Source: Thermus sp. LT1-2-5
GTDB lineage: Bacteria > Deinococcota > Deinococci > Deinococcales > Thermaceae
Length of the DNA stretch: 64,000 nucleotides
NCBI RefSeq assembly: GCF_040363165.1
Contig: NZ_BSRG01000006.1
Location: forward strand, 62,001 to 126,000
Direction of reading: 5' to 3'
Part shown: positions 52,987-63,606 of the stretch, piece after piece
Numbering within the stretch: the stretch's first letter is position 1
Layout of the letters: every line of letters starts with the position of its first letter
Notes under the pieces: model-generated
The model's database searches: none
What the model saw: only the letters and a program-made list of their open reading frames with translations
What the model was told of the DNA's origin: nothing
Translations under genes and position numbers: made by a program

Positions 52987-54651
52987 CGGCGCGAGGCGAA
53001 CCATGCGCTCTCGGTACCGCTCAGCAAGGGACTCGTGTCCGATCTCTTGCAGGAGGGCCACCGCCTCCTCCAAAAAGGTCCTTTCCCCCCGTAGCTCCCC
53101 CAGGTTGGCCAGGACCGCGGCCGTCAGCACCATCTCCCCCGCCTCCTGGGCCAGGAGAAGGGCCCTGCGGTAGGCTTCCTCCGCCTCCTCCCGTCGCCCC
53201 TGGCGGTGGTACAGGGCTCCCAGGTTGTTCCAGGCTCGCCCCAGAACCTCGAGGCTACCCCCCTCCTCCCCCAGGTCCAGGGCCTCGCGGTAGAGGCTTT
53301 CCGCAGCAGCAAAATCGCCGAGCCGCTCCCGGTAGACCCCTAGGTTGAGAAGCAGCCGGGCCCGGGCCAAGGTTCCCTTAGCCCCCGAAAGGGCCTCCTG
53401 GAAGGCCCACTCCACCGCCTCCCTGGCCGCTTGGCCCTCGGCCAAGGCCAGGGCGCGGTTGCCCAAAGCCCCGGCGTAGCGCTCCTCCTCCCCCTGAGCC
53501 AGGAAACGCACCGCCGCCCGAGCAAAGGCTTCCGCCGCCTCCAGGGGCTTACCCTCCCCGAGGAGCAGGTACCCCCTAAGGTTCCAGGCCTCCGCCGAAA
53601 CCCCCCTTATGCCCTCCAGGGCCTGCCAGGCCTCCTGGCGCCGCCCTAGCCGAAAGGCGATGATGCCCTTCAAAAGGCGCACTTCCTCGCTTTCGGGAAG
53701 GTCCGCCAAGAGCTCCAGGGCTTCCCGGAAGCGCCCAAGCCGCTCCAAAGCCCGGACGCGCAACAGGCGAAGGGGGGGAAGGTCAGGAGCGTCCCGCAGA
53801 AGGTCCAAGGCAACCTTGGGGTTGCGGGGAAGAAGTGCCTTCGCCTCCGCCACAAACGCCTCCACCGCCCGCGATAGGTCCTCCCCCCGGAGTAAGGAAG
53901 GGGCAAGGCGGTAGAGGTGCACCGCCTCCCGCAGGGGACGCCCCCGCGCCAGTTCCAGGGCTTCCTCCTGGGCCTCGAGGCTCAAGGGAGGCCTCAGCAA
54001 GGGCCTTCCCTTGGCGTCCACAAGGCCTCGGAGCCTCAGGCGGGCAAGGGTTTCCCCTCCGGGCGTCTCCCCGCCTAGGTATAGGCGGAAAAAGGCCCGC
54101 CGCTCCTCCTCGGGCAGAAGGAGCTTATCCAGGCGGGGCAAGCGAGGCGGTTCAAGAAGCCCAGGCAGGGAAAGGAGGCGCTCCCAAAGGACCTCTGCCT
54201 CCTCCACAAAGCCCAAGGCCGCCAGGCCCAAAGCCGCCCGCTTGACCCCCCGGGCCACCTTCCGCGCCACCTCCTCCCGCTTGCGCCACACCCACTCCTC
54301 GAGCTCCTCCGAGAGCTTTAGGGTAAGGCGCTCCAGAAAAGCCCCGCGGTATAGGCGCAAGGCCTCCTCCACTTTCCCTTCCCTAAGGGCCTGAAACACC
54401 AAGGGAAGGTCAAGGTCCACCCGGGCAGCCAAGACCTCCTCCCCCGTCACCACCCCAAGGGGCCGAAGCTGCACCAAGGCCACGGCCAGGCTGTTGAGGG
54501 GGTCCCGGGCTCGAGGCCAAAAGAGCTCCGCCAAATGGCGGCGCGGCTTGGGCCCCTCCACCGCTAAATAGGCCAACAGGAGCAGGGGCTTCTCCCGGCC
54601 AAACCCCACCCCCTCCAGCTCTGGCCCGCCCAGGGTGCGGAGAAGGCGCAT
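52984..54651 (-). CDS. SARP/BTAD-type transcriptional regulator with TPR domain
   Basis: A 555-residue probable transcription activator. Residues 1 to about 75 form a winged-helix segment of the SARP type (LRTLGGPELEGVGFGREKPLLLLAYLAVEG then HLAELFWPRARDPLNSLAVALVQLR), followed by a bacterial transcriptional activation domain (about 80-150). The rest is helical repeats; clear TPR units such as NRALALAEGQAAREAVEWAF, ALLLNLG-like and NLGALYHRQGRREEAEEAYRRAL lie at about 390-540. No nucleotide-binding P-loop is present, unlike AfsR. It faces a lipoprotein gene across 11-bp repeats of the kind SARPs bind. TAGTAT is six bases before its ATG. Confidence 0.85.
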   Translation of the reverse strand: MRLLRTLGGPELEGVGFGREKPLLLLAYLAVEGPKPRRHLAELFWPRARDPLNSLAVALVQLRPLGVVTGEEVLAARVDLDLPLVFQALREGKVEEALRLYRGAFLERLTLKLSEELEEWVWRKREEVARKVARGVKRAALGLAALGFVEEAEVLWERLLSLPGLLEPPRLPRLDKLLLPEEERRAFFRLYLGGETPGGETLARLRLRGLVDAKGRPLLRPPLSLEAQEEALELARGRPLREAVHLYRLAPSLLRGEDLSRAVEAFVAEAKALLPRNPKVALDLLRDAPDLPPLRLLRVRALERLGRFREALELLADLPESEEVRLLKGIIAFRLGRRQEAWQALEGIRGVSAEAWNLRGYLLLGEGKPLEAAEAFARAAVRFLAQGEEERYAGALGNRALALAEGQAAREAVEWAFQEALSGAKGTLARARLLLNLGVYRERLGDFAAAESLYREALDLGEEGGSLEVLGRAWNNLGALYHRQGRREEAEEAYRRALLLAQEAGEMVLTAAVLANLGELRGERTFLEEAVALLQEIGHESLAERYRERMVRLAP

Positions 54652-54657
54652 GTTCCT

Positions 54658-54663
54658 ATACTA
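54658..54663 (-). promoter_or_regulatory. -10 box of the SARP-like gene
   Basis: TAGTAT on the minus strand, six bases before the ATG at 54651 and ten bases from the nearest repeat (54674), near the roughly 8-base gap seen at SARP-activated promoters. Confidence 0.5.
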
Positions 54664-54673
54664 CCGCTCCTCT

Positions 54674-54713
54674 ATTCATCCCCTATTCATCCCCCGTTCA
54701 GGCCCCATTCACG
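54674..54713. repeat. Four direct repeats with exact 11-bp period (candidate SARP binding array)
   Basis: Heptamers ATTCATC (54674), ATTCATC (54685), GTTCAGG (54696) and ATTCACG (54707) are each 11 bases apart, with C-rich spacers. Streptomyces SARPs bind direct heptamers at 11-bp spacing just upstream of -10 boxes. The array lies between the regulator and the lipoprotein gene and could activate either or both. Confidence 0.7.
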
Positions 54714-54751
54714 CCCCCTTTGCTCCCCTAAGGGCCGGGAGGTGATCCCGA

Positions 54752-56011
54752 ATGAAGAGGAAGACGGCAAGGTTTTGGAAGGCCCTCGCCCTTGGAGGCA
54801 CCCTCGTCCTCGCTGCCTGCAACGGGGGTGGCCCCAGCGGCACCCAGGTCCAGGTGGCGTTGGTGAACGGCTTGAACGAACCCATCAACGCCACCGCCGC
54901 CGCCTACCGGGTGGGAAATGGCTCCTTCCAGCCCCTGAGCCAAAGCGGGCCTGGGACCTACACCTTCACCGTCCCCGCGGGGCAGGACCGCTACACCGTG
55001 GTCTTTCGTTGCCCCTACTTCGGCACCTTAAGCGGCACGGTGCTTGCCCTGAGCTACGAGCTCACCTTGGCGGAGGCCACCGCCTTCAAGGCCCGCTGCC
55101 CCTCCGCCTACGCGGGCCCGGAGGCCAACCTTAACCAAACCGACGACAACACCAGCAGCCAGGACTTCAACGGAGGATCGGCCGCGGCCTACTCGGCCAC
55201 AAGCGGGGCACCCTTCTTGGACGAGGGAGGAGACAACGTGGTCAACGACATCGATAACTCCTTCCGCGTCCCCGTGGGCCCGAACCGAGAGGTGGCCATC
55301 TTCGGAGAAGTGAGCGGTACCTACTACTTCGGACGGGGCTTCTTCACCATCACCCCCACCACCACGAGCATTCCCCAGATCAGCGTGAGCCCAGTGAGCG
55401 CCACCTTTGGCACCGCCAACCCCGCCCAAGCCAACCTCCTGGGCAAGGAGGTAAACGTGTCCCTAGGCTCGGGCAACACCTTCCCCAAACCCAGCGCGGA
55501 TCCAAACGACCTTTACCAAGTCCTGACCTTCAGCGGCAACAGCGCAGCCCTAAGGCGCATTCCCGCCTCGAGCCTCCCCGCCACGGTGAACCTCAGCGCC
55601 CCAAGCCTCACCTTTAGCCCCAGCGTGTCCCCACCGGTCCCAGGAGACCTTCCCACCTTCCAGGGCCTTTCCGCAAGCGGCTTCTCCGCAGGGATCAGCC
55701 TGAGGGGCTATCTTTTGGAGCTGACCTGGCCCACGAGCTCCCGTTGGCAGCACTTCGTGAGCCAAGGAGCCTTGAGCGGGAGCACCTACGCCCTTCCCGA
55801 TCCCACGGGCGTGGCCGGGCTCAGCGCCCTAAAGCCCACCAGCGGGGACCTGGTAGGCTGGCAAGCGTTAGCCCTGGGCACGGACAAGCCCCTAAACCAG
55901 CTCTTGGCAGCGGATCCCATTCCCCAAGGGTTTGGCTTTGACCTCATAGACCGCCGCCTCGCCCTGGAGCTGGAGGCGGCATCGGATGCCAACTCCTACA
56001 CCCAACCTTAG
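54752..56011 (+). CDS. Secreted lipoprotein of unknown function
   Basis: A 419-residue protein with a typical lipoprotein signal: basic MKRKTARFWK, a hydrophobic core and lipobox VLAAC with Cys23 as the lipidation site, then a Gly-Ser linker. The mature part is rich in Ser, Thr, Asn and Gly, suggesting a beta-rich surface protein; it contains a short acidic segment DEGGDNVVNDIDNSF and EVSGTYYFGRGFF. I recognise no family. GGGAGGTGA lies before the ATG. It is divergent from the SARP-like gene, and its stop overlaps the convergent MFS stop by four bases. Confidence 0.85.
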   Translation: MKRKTARFWKALALGGTLVLAACNGGGPSGTQVQVALVNGLNEPINATAAAYRVGNGSFQPLSQSGPGTYTFTVPAGQDRYTVVFRCPYFGTLSGTVLALSYELTLAEATAFKARCPSAYAGPEANLNQTDDNTSSQDFNGGSAAAYSATSGAPFLDEGGDNVVNDIDNSFRVPVGPNREVAIFGEVSGTYYFGRGFFTITPTTTSIPQISVSPVSATFGTANPAQANLLGKEVNVSLGSGNTFPKPSADPNDLYQVLTFSGNSAALRRIPASSLPATVNLSAPSLTFSPSVSPPVPGDLPTFQGLSASGFSAGISLRGYLLELTWPTSSRWQHFVSQGALSGSTYALPDPTGVAGLSALKPTSGDLVGWQALALGTDKPLNQLLAADPIPQGFGFDLIDRRLALELEAASDANSYTQP

Positions 56012-57168
56012 CCGCTCTTTCCCCCCGAGGCCCCGCCCGTGGGCGGGGCCTTTTGCTGGAAGGCCCAGGGCCATAGGGCGATGCCCAAGGCGTAAAGCGC
56101 CAAGGTGGCCCCGAAGAGGTAATGGAAAGCGGCAAGCCCCATGGCCGCCTGGAGTTTGCCGGAAAGGGCGCTGGCCAGGGCAAAGAGGAGGCTCCAAAGC
56201 CCCGACTCCAGCAAGAAGAAGCCCGGCCGCTCCTCCTCGGGCAGGTAGTCCATCACCAAGGCGGCGTACACGGGCCCAGCAGCGTTCATCAAGGCCCCCC
56301 GCACCAAGAGGGCCACGGTGACCACGGGAAGCCAGGGGGCCCAGGCCAAAAGGGCTAGAAACGGAAGGGAAAGGGCCTGCACCCAGACGATAGCCCCGAG
56401 CTTCCCCACCATGCGCACCAAAAGGGGCTGGAGGAGCATCGCCCCCCCCGTGGCCAAGGAGGAAAGGGCGAAGACAAGCCCCGTGGCCCCGTAGGTGAGC
56501 CCAAACTTTTCCTTCAGGTAAAGGTTCAAAAAGGGGATGACGAGCCCCGCCCCAAAGCCGATGACCACCTGGGGTAGCAAAAGCCTAAGCCACACCCCAA
56601 AGCGCCCGCGAAGCTTAGGAAGCCTCCCCTCCCCTTCCGGCAAGCCCCGTAGCAAGGGCAGCGCCAGGAGGAAGAAGGGAAGGGCAAAGAGGAGCACGTG
56701 CCGCGCCCCCACCCACTCGGAGAGGAAGCCAGCGAGCAGGGTGGAGAAAAAGCCGCTCGCCGTGGTTAGGGCCGCCTGCAGGCTGAAGAGGGCCACCCGT
56801 CTTTCTGGGGGTACAAGCCGGGCCATGAGGGGCGCCGACGCCCCCTGCAACAGCGCCCCCGCCAGGCCATACCCCCCTAGGGCGGGGAAGACCAAAAGGC
56901 CAAGGCCCAGAAGAAGGCCGCTTCCCACCGCCAGGAAAAAGGCCATGTAGAGGCTTCTCAGGTAGCCCAGGCGGGGGATGAGGTAGGCCAGGGGCAAGGC
57001 GAAGACCACCCCCACGAGGAGGAGCAGGGCCTGGGCGTAGCCGATGTGGGCCCGGGTGTAGCCCAGGGCCTCGAGGTGGAAGTTGAGAAAAAAATAGACC
57101 AAGTTGCCCCCGAAGGACCAGAGGAAACTTGCCAACACAAAACGGTAGGCGGGGGAGATCCCCTTCAC
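56008..57168 (-). CDS. MFS transporter of unknown substrate
   Basis: A 386-residue, 12-segment major facilitator. It has SFLWSFGGNLVYFFLNFHLEALGYTRAHIGYAQ in segment 1-loop, YLIPRLGYLRSLY after segment 2, and in the second half LYLKEKFGLTYGATGLVFALSSLATGGAMLLQPLLVR. I cannot assign a substrate. The start is GTG at 57168 with GGAGG six bases upstream; the longer frame upstream belongs to nth. The C-terminal codons contain the terminator of the convergent lipoprotein gene. Confidence 0.87.
   Translation of the reverse strand: MKGISPAYRFVLASFLWSFGGNLVYFFLNFHLEALGYTRAHIGYAQALLLLVGVVFALPLAYLIPRLGYLRSLYMAFFLAVGSGLLLGLGLLVFPALGGYGLAGALLQGASAPLMARLVPPERRVALFSLQAALTTASGFFSTLLAGFLSEWVGARHVLLFALPFFLLALPLLRGLPEGEGRLPKLRGRFGVWLRLLLPQVVIGFGAGLVIPFLNLYLKEKFGLTYGATGLVFALSSLATGGAMLLQPLLVRMVGKLGAIVWVQALSLPFLALLAWAPWLPVVTVALLVRGALMNAAGPVYAALVMDYLPEEERPGFFLLESGLWSLLFALASALSGKLQAAMGLAAFHYLFGATLALYALGIALWPWAFQQKAPPTGGASGGKSG
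56029..56054 (+). terminator. Intrinsic terminator after the lipoprotein gene
   Basis: A 9-bp hairpin GGCCCCGCC/GGCGGGGCC with a 4-base loop and four T on the plus strand. It lies inside the last codons of the convergent MFS gene. Confidence 0.75.
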
Positions 57169-57184
57169 CGAAAACCTCCTTGGC

Positions 57185-57838
57185 CTAATCCTCCCGGCTT
57201 GGGCAAAAGGGAGCGAGGACGCAAGCGGCGCAGCGGGGCTTCCGCGCCGTGCAGACGTAGCGGCCATGGAGCACCAGGGCGTGGTGGACGAAGACCCAGT
57301 CCTCCTTGGGGAAAAGCCTCTCCAAATCGGCCCCGATCTTTTCCGGGCGCCTGGCCTCCGTGAGGCAAAGCCTCCGGCTTACCCGGGCCACATGGGTGTC
57401 CACGGCGATGCCGGGGATGCCGAAGGCGGCCCCCAGGACCACCGTGGCCGTCTTCCAGCCCACCCCGGGAAGGCGCATGAGGGCCTCCTTGTCCTGCGGC
57501 ACCTCCCCCCCGTGCTCCGCCACAAGCCGCTTCGCCAGGGCCACCAGGTTCTTAGCCTTGGTCTTATAGAGGCCGATGCGCCGGATATAGGGCTCCACCT
57601 CCTCCGGGGTGGCCGCCGCCAGGGCCCTGGCGTCGGGGAAGCGGGCGAAGAGGGCCGGGGTGGCCTCGTTCACGCTTTTGTCCGTGGCCTGGGCGGAAAG
57701 GACCGTGGCCACCAGCAGTTGGAAGGGGCTACTATGCCTAAGCTCCGTGCGGGCACCGGGATAGGCCGCCTTGAGGGCCTTGAGGATCTCCAAGGCCCGC
57801 GCCTTCTTCGCCTTTTGCCCTTCCCTGGGGCAACCCAC
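57185..57838 (-). CDS. nth: Endonuclease III
   Basis: DNA glycosylase/AP lyase removing oxidised pyrimidines. The 217-residue protein has QLLVATVLSAQATDKSVNEATPAL, the helix-hairpin-helix LPGVGWKTA with the catalytic lysine, VDTHVARVSRRL with the catalytic aspartate, and the cluster motif CTARKPRCAACVLAPFC (Cx6Cx2Cx5C). I chose the GTG at 57838, seven bases after TAGAGT; another GTG at 57847 is possible. Its stop is 16 bases before the MFS start, so the two may share a message. Confidence 0.94.
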   Translation of the reverse strand: MGCPREGQKAKKARALEILKALKAAYPGARTELRHSSPFQLLVATVLSAQATDKSVNEATPALFARFPDARALAAATPEEVEPYIRRIGLYKTKAKNLVALAKRLVAEHGGEVPQDKEALMRLPGVGWKTATVVLGAAFGIPGIAVDTHVARVSRRLCLTEARRPEKIGADLERLFPKEDWVFVHHALVLHGRYVCTARKPRCAACVLAPFCPSRED

Positions 57839-57845
57839 GCCCTCC

Positions 57846-57855
57846 ACTCTACAAT
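57846..57855. promoter_or_regulatory. Overlapping divergent -10 boxes (nth / ASCH gene)
   Basis: ACTCTACAAT carries TACAAT on plus (57850-57855), six bases before the GTG at 57862, and TAGAGT on minus (57851-57846), seven bases before the nth GTG at 57838. Confidence 0.5.
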
Positions 57856-57861
57856 GAGAGG

Positions 57862-58227
57862 GTGGAAAGGCCCAAAATCGGCCTCATCGTGCGCGAGCCC
57901 TACGCTAGCCTCATCGTGGACGGCAAGAAGACCTGGGAGATCCGCAAGCGCTACGCCCGCCACCGAGGGCCCTTGGGCATCATCGCCCAGGGCAGGCTCA
58001 TCGGCCAGGCGGACCTGGTGGGGGTGGAAGGCCCCTTTAGCGTGGAGGAGCTCCTGGCCCACGGGGAAAAGCACCTGGCCGAGGAAGCCTTTCTCCGGGC
58101 TTACGCCCAAGGGGCTCCCCTCTACGCCTGGGTCCTGGAAAACGCCTTCCGGTACGAGAAGCCCCTATGGGTCCCGCAGCGCAAGGGCCGGGTCATGTTC
58201 GTGGACCTCTCCGAGGTGCCGTGGTGA
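57862..58227 (+). CDS. ASCH-domain protein (possible RNA-binding or N4-acetylcytidine amidohydrolase-like)
   Basis: A 121-residue protein that is nearly all ASCH domain, a PUA-like beta-barrel. The signature GKKTWEIRKR (GxKxxExR) is at residues 21-30, after IGLIVREPYASLIVD. ASCH proteins bind RNA or nucleosides; E. coli YqfB hydrolyses N4-acetylcytidine with a related Lys-Thr-Glu site. It is convergent with the GNAT-ABC fusion, overlapping it by 35 bases, and has its own leaderless promoter shared with nth. The substrate is unknown. Confidence 0.85.
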   Translation: MERPKIGLIVREPYASLIVDGKKTWEIRKRYARHRGPLGIIAQGRLIGQADLVGVEGPFSVEELLAHGEKHLAEEAFLRAYAQGAPLYAWVLENAFRYEKPLWVPQRKGRVMFVDLSEVPW

Positions 58228-59929
58228 GCCCCCCGTAGCCCACGAAGACCAGAAGGTCGGGGTCCAAGGCGGCGATGACCTCCGGGCGGTGGGTGGCGGC
58301 CACCAGGGTGATCCCCGCCTCCCGGCAAAGCTTGCCCAAGCCCAAGGCCACCCGGCGGGCGGTGGGCACGTCCAGATGGGCGGCAAACTCGTCGATGAGG
58401 AGGAGGTCTGGCCGATGGGCAAGAAGGAGGGCCAAGCGGAAGCGCTCCCTTTGCCCCGTGGAAAGCTCCTTAGGTTTGGCCCGGTAAAGCACGGCGTCGG
58501 AAAGCCCCACGCGGTTCAAGACCTCGATGGCCGCTCCCACGTCCCCTAGCCTCCGGTAGACCGCCTCGAGGACCGCCTCCTCCCCCAGCTCCACCTCCCG
58601 CTCCCCGGGGATGTAGGCTACCCGCCGCCCCGGGGGCACCCTCACCTGGCCCAGGTCCGGGGGCTCGCCCAAAAGGAGGCGGAGCAGGGTGGTCTTCCCC
58701 GCCCCGCTCGCCCCCGCCAGGACCGCCAGGCTCCCCGGGGGGATCTCCAGCTCCGCCCCCCTCAAGACCGCCCGCTCCACCACCCGGGCCTTTACCCCAA
58801 AGGCGGCCAAGGCCTCCGCCACCTCCGGAGAGAGCCCTTTGAGGTCCAGGTGGCTCCGGTAGGCCTTGTGGACCCCTTGGAGCCGTATGGGCCCCTTTAG
58901 GCCCTCCACCCGGCCAAACCGGGGCTGGAAGAGCCGCCCCCCATGGGCCCGGGCCAGGGGGTCTTCTTGAAGGAAACGCTCCAGATAGGCCTGGGCCTCC
59001 TCGGTCAAAGGGTAAAAGAGCACGGGGCGCCCCGAGGCGGTATCGAAGAGATACCGGAAGCCCACCTTCTCAAAAAAGGGGTGGTAGCGGGCCATCTGGG
59101 CGACGGTGTAGACCAGGTGCTTCTCCCGCCTCCCCTCCGGGGCTCCCCGCTCCCGGGCCCACTCCAGGGCCATGCGCACCAAAAGGCCGCCGAAGCCCTC
59201 CGAGCGGTAATCGGGGTGGACCACCACCCGGGCGATGCGGGCGGCGGCGGTGTGGACCCGGTCCAGGGCCGCCTCCCAGTCCCTTCCCCCCTCGTAGGTG
59301 GGGTGGAACCAGTCCCTGGGGAAAATCTTCTCCCGGATGTCCCGCTCCACCCCTTCTGGGGTCTTGCGGTGCATGCGGGGGATGGGAGGGTCCAGGCGCA
59401 GGTAGCCCAGGATTTTGGGCTCGAAGGGGAGGCGCTCCACAAGCTCCAGGACCAAAAAGCGGCTCGCTGGGGTGGAGCCCCGGATCTCCTTGAGCCGCGC
59501 CTCCCCGCCGCAGTCGCAAAGGGGCTTGGCGTTGGCGAGAAGGGTCTTGTGGCACTGGGTGCAGACCCAAAGGGCCACCACCTCCTTCTCCGAAGCGTAG
59601 TGGAACTGCTCCAGCTCGGCGATGGCCTCAAAGTCCCCCTCGTAGGTGGCCTCCCGCACGCGCAGGCGGTAGCGGTAGACCTCCTGGCCCAAGGGGCTTT
59701 CCCGCACGTGTACCAGGTCCCGGCTAAAGGGGGGCCAGATGGGGAAGGCCCCCTCCAGGGCATACTCGTCAAAGCCCAAGAGGGGCTTCTTGAACCCGGT
59801 GGCAAGGCGTACCCGGTCCCCGGGCCGAAGCCACTTGGCCACATCCCCCGACATGCGCAGGAAAACGCCCCCCTCCAACAGCACCTCCCCGTACCAACGC
59901 CAGTAGACCCTGCGCCCTACGACCCGCAT
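58193..59929 (-). CDS. ABC-type ATPase fused to zinc finger and GNAT acetyltransferase domain (COG2401-like)
   Basis: A 578-residue multi-domain protein. Residues 1 to about 115 are an unrecognised beta-rich domain; 123-140 hold a zinc-finger pattern (CTQC...CDCGG); about 150-310 are a GNAT acetyltransferase with VVVHPDYRSEGFGGLL (235-250). About 345-570 are an ABC ATPase with GASGAGKTT (406-414), signature LSTGQRERF (489-497), LLLIDEF (509-515) and the H-loop histidine in ATHRPE. There is no membrane partner, so it is not a transporter. It starts one base after proS, which suggests co-transcription and a link to tRNA or translation. The biochemical role is unknown. Confidence 0.88.
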   Translation of the reverse strand: MRVVGRRVYWRWYGEVLLEGGVFLRMSGDVAKWLRPGDRVRLATGFKKPLLGFDEYALEGAFPIWPPFSRDLVHVRESPLGQEVYRYRLRVREATYEGDFEAIAELEQFHYASEKEVVALWVCTQCHKTLLANAKPLCDCGGEARLKEIRGSTPASRFLVLELVERLPFEPKILGYLRLDPPIPRMHRKTPEGVERDIREKIFPRDWFHPTYEGGRDWEAALDRVHTAAARIARVVVHPDYRSEGFGGLLVRMALEWARERGAPEGRREKHLVYTVAQMARYHPFFEKVGFRYLFDTASGRPVLFYPLTEEAQAYLERFLQEDPLARAHGGRLFQPRFGRVEGLKGPIRLQGVHKAYRSHLDLKGLSPEVAEALAAFGVKARVVERAVLRGAELEIPPGSLAVLAGASGAGKTTLLRLLLGEPPDLGQVRVPPGRRVAYIPGEREVELGEEAVLEAVYRRLGDVGAAIEVLNRVGLSDAVLYRAKPKELSTGQRERFRLALLLAHRPDLLLIDEFAAHLDVPTARRVALGLGKLCREAGITLVAATHRPEVIAALDPDLLVFVGYGGLTTAPRRGPRT

Positions 59930-59930
59930 C

Positions 59931-62614
<2,684 letters not shown>

Positions 62615-62618
62615 GCGG

Positions 62619-63605
62619 TTAAAGGTACCCCGCCCGCCTGAGCTCCTCCTGGACCGCCTCCAGCACCAGCTCGTAGGCCCGGTCCAGGTCCACCCCCTTC
62701 AAGGTGGCCCCGGCGGCGGGCACGTGCCCCCCGCCTCCCAGCTTCAGGGCGATGTTCTGGGCGGAAACCCCGCCCCGGGAGCGGATGGACACCTTCACCC
62801 CCTCCTCCCGCTTGCGCAGGAAGACGGAAACCACGCTCCCCTCCACGTAGCGGATCAGACCCACGAAGTCGTCGGAGTCCTCCTCCTCCCGCTTGGCCTC
62901 CTCCGGCAGGTGGGCCGTGACCAAAAGCCCCCCGAAGTGGAAGGCCACGGTGGAGAGGACCTGGCCCATAAGGCGGAAGTAGGAGGGGGGGCGGAACTGC
63001 AGGCGGTCGGTGAGCTCGGCCAGCTTCACCCCGTAGCCCACCAACTCCGCCGCCACCTTGAGCACCTCGGGGGTGGTGTTGGCGAAGCGGAAGTTGCCGG
63101 TGTCCGTGAGGATGCCGGTGAGCACGGGGGTGGCGATCTCCGCCGTCCAGGCCACCCCCAGAAGGTCGATGAGGTCCTTGACCATCTGGGCCGTGGCCGC
63201 CTTGGAGGGGTCCACCACGGCAAGCTGGCCGAAGCGGGGGTTGGTGCCGTGGTGGTCGATGTTGATGACGAACCCCTCCACCGGCACCCCCACCACCCTC
63301 GAGGGGTCGGCGCTGTCCAAGGCCACCAAGGTGGCCCCGGGGGGAAGCTGGTCCACGGGGTCGGAGTACTCCTCCTCCTTGGGGAGGAAGCGGAGGAAGC
63401 GGGGGGGCTCGGCCACCCAGCGGGCGTCCTTGCCCAAGGCCTTGAGGGCCCTATAGAGCCCCAAGGAGCTCCCGATGGCGTCCCCATCGGGGTCCACGTG
63501 GGTGGCGATGTAGATGGGGCCCTCCACCGCCTTCAGGACCTCGGCCACGAGCCGCATCTTTTCCCAGTACTTGGGGTCAGGGGCGTTCCCGTCCACGAAG
63601 CCCAT
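62619..63605 (-). CDS. nrnA: DHH-family oligoribonuclease/pAp phosphatase NrnA
   Basis: Degrades short oligonucleotides and 3'-phosphoadenosine 5'-phosphate. The 328-residue protein has IATHVDPDGDAIGSSLGLY, VALDSADPSRV, the DHH motif in NIDHHGTNPRFG, DTGNFRFANTTPEV and the DHHA1 domain ending KLGGGGHVPAAGATLKG. A GTG at 63596 is an alternative start. In this sulfate-assimilating organism APS is reduced directly, so pAp removal may be less important than nano-RNA turnover. The stop is four bases from the convergent apgM stop. Confidence 0.93.
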   Translation of the reverse strand: MGFVDGNAPDPKYWEKMRLVAEVLKAVEGPIYIATHVDPDGDAIGSSLGLYRALKALGKDARWVAEPPRFLRFLPKEEEYSDPVDQLPPGATLVALDSADPSRVVGVPVEGFVINIDHHGTNPRFGQLAVVDPSKAATAQMVKDLIDLLGVAWTAEIATPVLTGILTDTGNFRFANTTPEVLKVAAELVGYGVKLAELTDRLQFRPPSYFRLMGQVLSTVAFHFGGLLVTAHLPEEAKREEEDSDDFVGLIRYVEGSVVSVFLRKREEGVKVSIRSRGGVSAQNIALKLGGGGHVPAAGATLKGVDLDRAYELVLEAVQEELRRAGYL

Positions 63606-63606
63606 C

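Noticed and set aside
54674-54713. Short CRISPR-like array
   Set aside because: The period is 11 bases with 7-base units, far too short for CRISPR repeats and spacers; position next to a SARP-type gene gives a better explanation.
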